Of a stretch of DNA of 64,000 bases, positions 55,028-62,626 are shown piece after piece (within the stretch, counting starts at the first letter, position 1; every line of letters begins with the position of its first letter). The notes beneath the pieces were generated by a model, which was given only the letters and a program-made list of their open reading frames with translations, was not told the DNA's origin and ran no database searches. Origin of the DNA: Hydrogenimonas cancrithermarum (GTDB taxonomy: Bacteria; Campylobacterota; Campylobacteria; Campylobacterales; Hydrogenimonadaceae); the NCBI RefSeq assembly GCF_030296055.1, contig NZ_AP027370.1, forward strand, positions 1,283,501 through 1,347,500, in the 5' to 3' direction. The position numbers and the translations under genes were made by a program.

Positions 55028-56120
55028 ATTCCACCACCTTAAACTTATATTTGTTCTCGGTATTTTTACCCTGCATATAGCGGTTGTCGATCGGAGCGAG
55101 GGAGAGTCCCTGCTTCTTCGCGATACTTTGGTAATAGTCCTGATCGAGTCGGAACATCTCAGAGTGCTGATACGCAATCAGGATATCCATCAACTCGCTC
55201 TCACCGGTCTTTTTGCGTTTCTCTTTCTCTTCGCGAAGCGTCTTCATCGCCTGATGCACCTCTTTGCCGAAAAGTTTTTCGAGCTCTTCAATCGGAACAC
55301 GGTTGCTTCCCTCGATCACGCGGCCTTCGGCGTCGAACTTCGGCGGCGCTTCGGTCGGCGGAACATAGTAGACGTTCGGCTGCGTACCGTAGTCACTGCG
55401 AAGCGGCAGAGCCACTTTGTATTTGTGGACCAATTTGTAAACCTGTCCCTCTTCGTCATCCAGGAATCCGACGAAGCGGATACGTCCGACACACTGCTGC
55501 GCACACGCCGGAGGAAGGCCCTTTTCGACACGCGGGAAACAGAGAATACACTTCTCGCTCTTGCTGATTTTCGGGTTGAAGTAGATCTTTTTGTAGGGAC
55601 AACCCGCGATGCAGTAGCGGTAGCCCTGACAGCGGTCGAGATCGACAAGAACGACACCGTCCTGATCACGCTTGAAAATCGCATCGCGCGGACAGGCACT
55701 CAGACATCCCGGATTCGTACAGTGGTTACAGATACGCGGAATGTAGAAGAAGTAGTTGTCGCTCGGGAAGTTACCCGTACCTTCGTCTTCGTCCCAGTTC
55801 GGTCCCCATGTCGGATCGACGTTGGGTTTAAGCTGTTCTCCGAACTGCAGTTCGTCATGATTATAATCCCATGGCACACCGTAGTCTGCTTCGATGTTGG
55901 GGACAACACCTGCCTGAAGATCGCCGGCTGCGTCAAATCCTCCACCCAGCTCCATCCAGTTCTTCGGATACCCCGTACCAGGGTACGTTTCGACATTGTT
56001 CCAGTACATGTATTCGCGGCCATTTCGGTTGGTCCACTGCGTTTTACATGCAACAGTACAGGTCTGGCATCCGATACATTTGTTCAAATCCATTACCATT
56101 GCTAATTGTCGTTTAGACAT
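55020..56120 (-). CDS. Type II DMSO-reductase-family iron-sulfur (beta) subunit
   Basis: A 366-residue NarH-like subunit. Cluster motifs: CIGCQTCTVACK (C15-C25), CNHCTNPGCLSACP, CQGYRYCIAGCP and CILCFPRVEKGLPPACAQQC. The third motif lacks one Cys (Tyr in the place where NarH has Trp), which indicates a [3Fe-4S] cluster, as in NarH, EbdB and SerB. There is no signal peptide, so co-export with the Tat-signal alpha subunit is expected. Confidence 0.92.
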   Translation of the reverse strand: MSKRQLAMVMDLNKCIGCQTCTVACKTQWTNRNGREYMYWNNVETYPGTGYPKNWMELGGGFDAAGDLQAGVVPNIEADYGVPWDYNHDELQFGEQLKPNVDPTWGPNWDEDEGTGNFPSDNYFFYIPRICNHCTNPGCLSACPRDAIFKRDQDGVVLVDLDRCQGYRYCIAGCPYKKIYFNPKISKSEKCILCFPRVEKGLPPACAQQCVGRIRFVGFLDDEEGQVYKLVHKYKVALPLRSDYGTQPNVYYVPPTEAPPKFDAEGRVIEGSNRVPIEELEKLFGKEVHQAMKTLREEKEKRKKTGESELMDILIAYQHSEMFRLDQDYYQSIAKKQGLSLAPIDNRYMQGKNTENKYKFKVVEYE

Positions 56121-56259
56121 TTATCATTCTCCTTATTCTATGTCGCATCACATTGCATTGTGCAAAGCAAAAACAAGCACGGTTCAACTGCGCGTAACTG
56201 CGCTGAGGAGAACTCAGCGTCACGCAGGTGATTGGGGCTTCGCTCCAATCGCCGTATTA
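56121..56259. other. Hairpin-rich alpha-beta intergenic segment
   Basis: 139 bp without a gene inside an otherwise tightly packed operon. GCGCTGAG-GAGAA-CTCAGCGT and GATTGGGGC-TTC-GCTCCAATC can form stable stem-loops, and AACTGCGC occurs twice. It may tune transcript stability between the alpha and beta genes. Confidence 0.5.
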
Positions 56260-59151
56260 TTAAACATTGGCCTTTTCGAAATCGATAGCACCATCGTACG
56301 CATATTGGTTACCATCCCAAAGGCCTCCGAATTTCAGGTGGCCCCATCCGTCGGCCATCTCCAGCAGATTGAGAGCCGTCGGAACAACTTCGTTGTGACC
56401 TTTTTTGAATTTGTACATATAGGGCTCCCAGCCGTGTTCCATCACCAGGCCATCCGGTGGACAGGAACTGGAGACTTTCGCCATCGCGTAGAACTCTCCA
56501 ATAGAGTTAAAAATGCGGATCGTATCGCCGTCATTAATCCCTTTCTTCTCAGCCACCAGTCGGTTAACTTGGATATAAGGGACCCCTCGTTGCAAGCGTT
56601 GCAGGATGCGACTTTGCTTGTAGTTGGAGTGAATTGACCAGCGTGCATGAGGCGTCATCAGGACGAAAGGATATTTTTTGCCCTGAGGCCTGATGCCTTC
56701 CATGCCGGTATTGGTTGCCGCGCCCAACTTGATGAACATTTCGTGATCCACATAGAAAGTCTGGCGGCCCGTCAGTGTCTCAAGACGCTCAAATTTATAT
56801 AAAGTATTCTCCCAGGTAAAATACGGTCTATCAGCATAGAGTGGCGAAAGTTTTCCTGCCTTTTCATTCAGCTGCAGGAAGCCCCCCGCTTTGTACATTT
56901 TCTCCATCGTCCAGGGCTCATACTGCTCACACTTCTCCAAAGCTGCTTGTACGGCCAACTTGTCGGTACCCAGATAGGGTTCCGCTGCCGCTTCCGACTC
57001 TTCGTCTGTATTGGTGTACTCTTTGTAGAAATTGAGCAGATCCCGATATCCTTCTCTTGCATAAGCTTTATTGTCAGGCACTTTCGCTTTCTCTCTATTC
57101 TCGGGACGATTGGCCACCTCTTCGAGCTTTTTAGCCAGTAGTGCGAACATACTCCATTCATCCTTCGCCTCACCCACCGGTTTCATGTTGGCAATGGGCT
57201 GTGCGAGGTTCGTAAAGCGGTGATATCCCGGACTCGTACGCAGATCATAAACCTCATAGTGTGATTTCGCCGGCAGTAGGATATCGGCGTAGACCGCCGC
57301 TTCGGACATCCGGAAGTCGACGTAGGCGAAAAATTTGGTCTTTTTCAGGAACGCTTCTCGGTACTGGCTACCCTTGTTCCGTCGGAATTTCGAATCCGCG
57401 ACGATCAGTGCCACCTCGGGTTGCCACCATGGTTTCACTACGTTGCCGTGATGAGATTCGAGGTTCGCTTTATTGTTTTCGCCCTGTTTCAATAGACTTT
57501 CGACGATCTCGATATAGTCGTCCTTGCTCAGACCATTTTGCGCTCGACGTACATCTTCATCACTGAAATACTCTTTGAAAGTTTTCATACCATCGCCAAA
57601 GACAAACTCGCCTACGAAACCCGAACCGAAACGCGGCTTGTATTTGCCACCGAATCCACTAAGCGCACCCAGGCCGCTAAGACTGAATTCATTCTCGGTA
57701 TTGAGACCGCCGTAGGGTCCCATGCGCCCCGTAAGACCACAGATCGATGCAATATTCCAGATTGTCATCATACCATTGAAATATTTGTTGAGTGAGAAAC
57801 CTGTCGTAATAGTAACGACTTTCGGCTTCGCGATATCGTGTGCAAGTTCACGGACGATATCGGGGTGAACACCTGTAATTTTCTGCGTTTTTTCCGGTGC
57901 AAACTCCGCAGCCGACTTTTTCAGCATCTCAAAGACAGTTGTCACTTTCACTTCGCCGTCACGTGTTTTGACAGTCCAGACACCTTCGAGCTCAGGATCG
58001 ATGCCAAACTCTTCCAGACGAAGTGTATGGTGTTCACTTCCCTCGGTACCCGGCATCAAGACCGGCTCCCCTGTCTTCGCGTTCATCGCGTAGAACTCTT
58101 CTTCGAATTTCTCTTCCTCTTCCGCATTCTTCGCATGTTCCATATCGGAGCGGCGCAAAAGCTTCTGGTTGTCAAGACGCACGAGAAATGGAAGATCGGT
58201 AAAGATCTTCATAAAGCCAGGCTTGTAGAGTTTCTCGTTCAAAATGACATTGATGACGCTCATCGCAAGAATGTTGTCGCTGCCCGCTTTAACGGGAATC
58301 CATAGATCGGCCGATTTCGCAGAAGCGTTGAACTCCGGCGTGATAATGACGACTTTCGCACCATTGTACTTGCCTTCCCATACGAAGTGTGCATCGGGAA
58401 TACGGGAAACCGATGGGTTACCCCCCCAAAAGATCGACGTGTCGACATTGTACATGAAGTCATAGGTTCCGCCGACATTGCCTTCACCGTAGGCAACTGC
58501 CGCACCCGAAAACATGTCGCCCAGGTAAGAAGCCGGGTAGATACGTACAGCACCCAACTGCGTCGAGAAGCGAAGTGGTGCACCACGGCGGCCTTCGGTC
58601 AGAAGCCCTGTACCAGCATGGACCATCAGTTTGTCGGGACCGCGGTTTGGATCGGTCATGACATCGAAGATTTTTTCTGCAACTTCCGTCGCAGCCTCAT
58701 CCCAACTAATACGCTTCCATTTACCCTCTCCACGCTCTCCGACACGCTTCATCGGGTAGAGGATACGATCCTTTTCATACATAATCTGAGAGTGCTGGAC
58801 ACCCTTGTTGCATCCACGCGGGTTGAAGTCGGGAATCTTTGCGTTGATCGAAGGATATCGTGCCGACTGGTTTTCCCGCGTGACGACACCGTTATGTGAC
58901 CAGACTTCCCATGCACAGTTGCCCTGGCAGTTGACACAGTGATAAGCAAAACCGGTATCTTCCTTTTTACCGCGTGTAAAGCTGAATTCGTTGCGGTACA
59001 TCTCTTCCGTGTAGGTCGTGTTCGGATAGTTCTTTTTTCCATTTTCGACTTTGATGACACCGGTTTTCGCAAACAGACTTCCTTGTGACGCAACAAGCGC
59101 TGCCGTCACCCCTGAAAATTTAAGAAAATCTCGTCGTTTTTCATTCATCAT
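56260..59151 (-). CDS. Type II DMSO-reductase-family molybdopterin catalytic (alpha) subunit
   Basis: A 963-residue periplasmic enzyme with a Tat signal (KRRDFLKFSG at residues 5-14). The FeS ligands are H71-x3-C75-x3-C79-x34-C114, the exact spacing of NarG (H50, C54, C58, C93). The likely Mo ligand is Asp212 (SYLGDMFSG), as in NarG, PcrA, EbdA and DdhA. The length is nearest EbdA (about 976) and well below NarG. The substrate cannot be told from sequence: nitrate, chlorate, selenate, dimethyl sulfide or hydrocarbons are all family precedents. The operon partner is a rhodanese, which points to sulfur. Confidence 0.9.
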   Translation of the reverse strand: MMNEKRRDFLKFSGVTAALVASQGSLFAKTGVIKVENGKKNYPNTTYTEEMYRNEFSFTRGKKEDTGFAYHCVNCQGNCAWEVWSHNGVVTRENQSARYPSINAKIPDFNPRGCNKGVQHSQIMYEKDRILYPMKRVGERGEGKWKRISWDEAATEVAEKIFDVMTDPNRGPDKLMVHAGTGLLTEGRRGAPLRFSTQLGAVRIYPASYLGDMFSGAAVAYGEGNVGGTYDFMYNVDTSIFWGGNPSVSRIPDAHFVWEGKYNGAKVVIITPEFNASAKSADLWIPVKAGSDNILAMSVINVILNEKLYKPGFMKIFTDLPFLVRLDNQKLLRRSDMEHAKNAEEEEKFEEEFYAMNAKTGEPVLMPGTEGSEHHTLRLEEFGIDPELEGVWTVKTRDGEVKVTTVFEMLKKSAAEFAPEKTQKITGVHPDIVRELAHDIAKPKVVTITTGFSLNKYFNGMMTIWNIASICGLTGRMGPYGGLNTENEFSLSGLGALSGFGGKYKPRFGSGFVGEFVFGDGMKTFKEYFSDEDVRRAQNGLSKDDYIEIVESLLKQGENNKANLESHHGNVVKPWWQPEVALIVADSKFRRNKGSQYREAFLKKTKFFAYVDFRMSEAAVYADILLPAKSHYEVYDLRTSPGYHRFTNLAQPIANMKPVGEAKDEWSMFALLAKKLEEVANRPENREKAKVPDNKAYAREGYRDLLNFYKEYTNTDEESEAAAEPYLGTDKLAVQAALEKCEQYEPWTMEKMYKAGGFLQLNEKAGKLSPLYADRPYFTWENTLYKFERLETLTGRQTFYVDHEMFIKLGAATNTGMEGIRPQGKKYPFVLMTPHARWSIHSNYKQSRILQRLQRGVPYIQVNRLVAEKKGINDGDTIRIFNSIGEFYAMAKVSSSCPPDGLVMEHGWEPYMYKFKKGHNEVVPTALNLLEMADGWGHLKFGGLWDGNQYAYDGAIDFEKANV

Positions 59152-59164
59152 ATTATTCTCTCCC

Positions 59165-60244
59165 TTAACGTCGAATCGGCAGATTCATGTTGTTGCCCCA
59201 GGTATCCCATGCACCCGAATAGACTTTGACATTTTTATAACCCAGCAACTCGAGTGCCGTAATGATCTCGGAACCGCGTCCCGCACCGACCTGGCAGTAG
59301 GCATAGACGGTCTTGTCCGGTGTAATGCCGTATTTTTCGAACATCTTTTTCAGTGCAGTTTTCGTACGAAAACTCTTCTTCCGATCAAAATCGGTCACAT
59401 TTTTCCACTCGATAAGCTTGGAACCCGGGATATGTCCGCCACGTGCGACATTGTCCATCTTGCGCTCACCGATGATCTCCGTCATACTTCTTGCATCAAC
59501 AATTACATATTTGCTTTTATCACCGTTTTTAAGAATGTCCTTCATCGCCTTGTAGACCTCTTCAGTCGTTGCAAGCAATTCAGGCTTCATCTTGTTGTGG
59601 TCAATTTTGTAGTGGGTATGTTTGAAGTGTTTCTCTTTTCCTCGCTGAACGAGAAGTTTTTTCTCGACCTGCTTCATCTGAGCCTTCAACTCTTTCAGCT
59701 TCGCTTTGAGCTCCGCCATTTTCGACTTGTCGCCGACTTTTTTGGCCTTTTTGTATGCTTTTTTGAGTTTCCTCTTTTCGCCTTTGAGACGGTCGTATAT
59801 TTTCTGATTCGGATCGAGTGCCTTGATGCCGTCCTGGCCGCCGTCTAGCACATACACTTTTTCATGTCCGAACGACTTGAAAAAGCTGTAGACACCTGTG
59901 GCGTTCGGCCCTCTCCAGTTATCGTACGCGATAATCGTATCGCTGTTTTTGATTCCTTTTCCGCTAATATAGTGTTCCGCATGGTCGGGGCACTGATACA
60001 ACGGTTCACAATGAAGATTTCCCATGATATCCGCATGGTGCAAATGGTGGGCATACATATTGCGTGAACCTTTGATGTGTCCGCCCTCAAATGCCGTTTC
60101 ACTGTCGCCGCTTACAAAAACGTAACCCGGCTTCCCGATAAGCTTGATCGCATCTTCGGGCTGAATCGTAATCTTGTCTGCCGCCAACAATGCTGAGGCA
60201 GAAAAGAGACCCGCAAAGCAAAGCGTCTTGAGCCACTGCTTCAT
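59165..60244 (-). CDS. Periplasmic two-domain rhodanese with His-rich loop and Lys-rich linker
   Basis: A 359-residue protein with a signal peptide (LCFAGLFSASALLA). The N-terminal rhodanese domain has Asp108 in the place of the catalytic Cys (IIAYDNWRGP) and a metal-site-like loop at 66-91 with six or seven His and two Cys (AHHLHHAD, LHCEPLYQCPDHAEH). A very Lys-rich helical linker covers about 130-205. The C-terminal domain is active-type, with C317 in YAYCQVGAGRGSE. ATG at 60244 follows AGGAG. It is the first gene of the DMSOR operon, 13 bp before alpha. Confidence 0.9.
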   Translation of the reverse strand: MKQWLKTLCFAGLFSASALLAADKITIQPEDAIKLIGKPGYVFVSGDSETAFEGGHIKGSRNMYAHHLHHADIMGNLHCEPLYQCPDHAEHYISGKGIKNSDTIIAYDNWRGPNATGVYSFFKSFGHEKVYVLDGGQDGIKALDPNQKIYDRLKGEKRKLKKAYKKAKKVGDKSKMAELKAKLKELKAQMKQVEKKLLVQRGKEKHFKHTHYKIDHNKMKPELLATTEEVYKAMKDILKNGDKSKYVIVDARSMTEIIGERKMDNVARGGHIPGSKLIEWKNVTDFDRKKSFRTKTALKKMFEKYGITPDKTVYAYCQVGAGRGSEIITALELLGYKNVKVYSGAWDTWGNNMNLPIRR

Positions 60245-60250
60245 TACCAC

Positions 60251-60576
60251 TCCTTATGTTATAGTTTATAGCGTTTAATACGCCTATTTCTCGGGGTTTC
60301 CGATAACAACTCATTATAGAAACTACTATCTTAATGCAACTTAAAAAGTATCGGAATATAAAATTCATTGACACCTGAGTGGCAATTGATTACCCCAAGA
60401 AGCAGTTTATCCAGTAATCATGAATTCGATTTGCAATTTAACTGATTGAGAAGACGCAGCATCCTTCAATTGTCAAATCCCTATTGATAGTACCATATTA
60501 ATGACCTCTCGGAGTTGACTCCCTACACCCTTTTTGCTACCATAACTTCAAATCCGAAACAAAAGAGCTTATTATT
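60251..60576. other. 326-bp divergent gap between the rhodanese and LRV genes
   Basis: A+T-rich. Towards the rhodanese, the minus strand has GCG-TATTAAA-CGC followed by TATAAA and TATAAC boxes just before AGGAG. Towards the LRV gene there is one good promoter (60515-60543). No gene or RNA is supported. Confidence 0.6.
60515..60543 (+). promoter_or_regulatory. Promoter of the LRV-mrp operon
   Basis: TTGACT (-35, 60515-60520), 17-bp spacer, TACCAT (-10, 60538-60543), 33 bp before the ATG of the LRV gene. This is one of the few -35/-10 pairs in the window with near-ideal spacing. Confidence 0.5.
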
Positions 60577-61149
60577 ATGGAAAAAGAGCAAGCGATCGAA
60601 AAACTGGAGGACAAAACCCTTCCCCTGGAAGAGGTCAAAACACTGTTTGAAATGTTCTGCAACGACATGCAGGTCGTCGGACAGGTTGCGATGAATCTCA
60701 GTCTGCGCACATCGGTCTATGAGAGGGAGAGAGAAAAAAGCCCAATCATGGAAGAGCTTCTGATCAAGTTATCTGAAGTGGAAGACATGGGAAGCCGCTG
60801 GGCCGTTGCAAAAAACCCGCATACACCGGTGCATGTTCTCGAAAAGCTCGCAAAAGATGAAGTCAACCTTGTCCGTGCCCTCGTTGCAACCAACCCCAAT
60901 ACTCCAGCCATGGTGTTGCAAACACTCTTCAGTGACGAAAAAATCGTCCGCGACGGTCTCTCGGGCAATCCCAATACGCCGGCGAAACTACTGAAAATAC
61001 TTGCCGACGACTCCGACAAAATGGTACGCATGCGTGTGGCGGAAAACCCCAATGCCCCGCTGGATCTCCTTGAGCGCCTCATGAAAGATGTAGATGAAAA
61101 TGTCGCCAAGGCTGCCGAAGTCAATCTTGGCAAAAGGAAGAATGCATGA
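60577..61149 (+). CDS. LRV-type helical repeat protein
   Basis: A 190-residue soluble protein. Residues about 70-180 contain four repeats of about 25 residues with the core NPHTP or NPNTP, e.g. VAKNPHTPVHVLEKLAKD and LSGNPNTPAKLLKILADD. This is the leucine-rich-repeat-variant pattern that stacks into a helical solenoid. The Azotobacter prototype carries an N-terminal [4Fe-4S] cluster, but only one Cys (MFCNDM) is present here. The ATG of the next gene overlaps its stop (ATGA). Confidence 0.82.
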   Translation: MEKEQAIEKLEDKTLPLEEVKTLFEMFCNDMQVVGQVAMNLSLRTSVYEREREKSPIMEELLIKLSEVEDMGSRWAVAKNPHTPVHVLEKLAKDEVNLVRALVATNPNTPAMVLQTLFSDEKIVRDGLSGNPNTPAKLLKILADDSDKMVRMRVAENPNAPLDLLERLMKDVDENVAKAAEVNLGKRKNA

Positions 61150-61523
61150 AGCAAAGACAGCATGAAAATGTTCTCCCACCGGCTTACGAGGGCGTTGAAC
61201 GCCATTTAATGGCTGTTTTCTACTCCGGCGTTTATATTACCAGTGCCGATATCGTCAAGGTCGGAAAGAGTTTGGGCCTCGACCTGCCGATGAAAGAGCG
61301 TCTGGCTCTTTTGAAACAGATTATGAAACATGCCCATGAAAACGACATGAAACCAGAGATGATGCAGGGATTCATCCAACTGCTGCAGGAACGTGCGAAA
61401 ATCTACAACGACCTCGCGCAAAATTTTCCGGCCGCTGCTCCACTGGTCCAGAAGTGGATCCAGAAAGCGCGTTCGACGGCACTTCTTTTGCAAAGAGAGA
61501 TGAGGAGCAACCCTTATGAATAA
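61146..61523 (+). CDS. Small helical protein of unknown function
   Basis: A 125-residue soluble protein, mostly helical (IVKVGKSLGLDLPMKERLALL, split as KVGKSLGLDLP and ERLALLKQIMKHA), without Cys or signal peptide. It overlaps the LRV gene by 4 bp and mrp by 8 bp. The tight coupling suggests a role tied to Mrp. I do not recognise a named family. Confidence 0.75.
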   Translation: MKQRQHENVLPPAYEGVERHLMAVFYSGVYITSADIVKVGKSLGLDLPMKERLALLKQIMKHAHENDMKPEMMQGFIQLLQERAKIYNDLAQNFPAAAPLVQKWIQKARSTALLLQREMRSNPYE

Positions 61524-62541
61524 GGAGACGATTCTCGAAGAGCTTGGAAAAGTCCGATATCCGGGCCTCGACAAATCGATCGTGGACCTGAAGGTCGTCG
61601 AGGAGGTGGCAGAAGAGAACGGCAAACCCGTCGTCACCCTCTCGATGCAAAACGATGAAGCCTACCAGGTGCTCGAGTCACGTTTGAGCGATCTCTTCAA
61701 CGGAAACGTCGAAGTCAGACGCAAAGCGATGATGCAGAAAAAGTCCATGAACTACGGCGATACCGCAAACCCGAACAACCGCGCGCCCTACGCCAAACGT
61801 ATCATCGCCGTCACGAGCGGCAAAGGCGGTGTCGGCAAAAGCACCGTTTCGGTCAACCTTTCGGTTGCACTGGCACAAAAAGGGTTCAAAGTGGGACTTC
61901 TGGATGCCGACGTCTACGGACCGAATGTCCCCCGCATGACACAGACTGCCGATGAAAAGCTGCAGTGGAACGATAATTATAAAATCATACCGAGTGAAAA
62001 CTTCGGCATCAAAATCATGAGTGTCGGGCTGACGACCCCTTCTTCCGATACCCCGCTGGTGTGGCGAAGCTCCGTCGCCGTCAGTGCGCTCATTCAGTTT
62101 CTCGAAGATGTCGACTGGGGCGAACTCGACTTTCTGGTCATCGATATGCCCCCGGGCACAGGTGACATCCAGCTGACGATGGCACAGGAGCTCCCCATCA
62201 CCGCCGGCGTCATCGTCACCACACCGCAGCCGGTCGCACTCGACGATGTCAGCCGCGCCATCATGATGTTCAAAGATATCAAGGTCCCCATTGGAGGACT
62301 CGTCGAAAACATGAGCTTCTTCATCGCACCCGATACGAAAAAACGCTACGATATCTTCGGGAAAGGCGGCGGCGAAGCGACAGCCAAAAAGTACGACATC
62401 CCGTTTTTGGGAAAAATTCCGCTCGATATGCAGATCCGTGAATTCTCCGACGAAGGCATCCCGCCGGTCGCGATGGGTGACAAGCGCCAGAAGGGCTACT
62501 ACAAAAATATCGCGGATAATCTTCTCAAACAGATTTTATAA
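61516..62541 (+). CDS. mrp: Mrp/NBP35-family Fe-S carrier ATPase
   Basis: A 341-residue protein. The N-terminal DUF59/MIP18-like domain (about 1-80) is followed by a deviant Walker A P-loop GKGGVGKSTV at 101-110 and the DVYGPNVPRM and DMPPGTGDIQ motifs. The CxxC that bridges the cluster in E. coli Mrp and Ind1 is replaced by APDT at residues 271-274 (FFIAPDTKKRYDIFG). Cluster carriage may therefore differ. Confidence 0.94.
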   Translation: MNKETILEELGKVRYPGLDKSIVDLKVVEEVAEENGKPVVTLSMQNDEAYQVLESRLSDLFNGNVEVRRKAMMQKKSMNYGDTANPNNRAPYAKRIIAVTSGKGGVGKSTVSVNLSVALAQKGFKVGLLDADVYGPNVPRMTQTADEKLQWNDNYKIIPSENFGIKIMSVGLTTPSSDTPLVWRSSVAVSALIQFLEDVDWGELDFLVIDMPPGTGDIQLTMAQELPITAGVIVTTPQPVALDDVSRAIMMFKDIKVPIGGLVENMSFFIAPDTKKRYDIFGKGGGEATAKKYDIPFLGKIPLDMQIREFSDEGIPPVAMGDKRQKGYYKNIADNLLKQIL

Positions 62542-62570
62542 ACAGATTTTTTATTTCCAAGCAGAAGCAT

Positions 62571-62588
62571 GCGCCCTTTCAAGGGCGC
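62571..62588 (+). terminator. Hairpin after mrp
   Basis: GCGCCCTT-TC-AAGGGCGC, a perfect 8-bp stem 29 bp after the mrp stop. It lacks a clear T-run on the plus strand and is probably the end of the LRV-mrp operon. Confidence 0.55.
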
Positions 62589-62603
62589 AGAAGAGGGATC
62601 AAA

Positions 62604-62621
62604 CAAAAGCCGAAGCTTTTG
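62604..62621 (-). terminator. Terminator of the porin gene
   Basis: On the minus strand CAAAAGC-TTCG-GCTTTTG followed by TTTGAT. A 7-bp stem with a stable TTCG tetraloop 5 bp after the porin stop. Confidence 0.7.
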
Positions 62622-62626
62622 CCTGA

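Noticed and set aside
56260..59151. Respiratory nitrate reductase NarG
   Set aside because: The metal ligands match, but the protein is about 280 residues shorter than NarG, carries a Tat signal, and no narI or narK is present; the haem partner is EB_dh-like.
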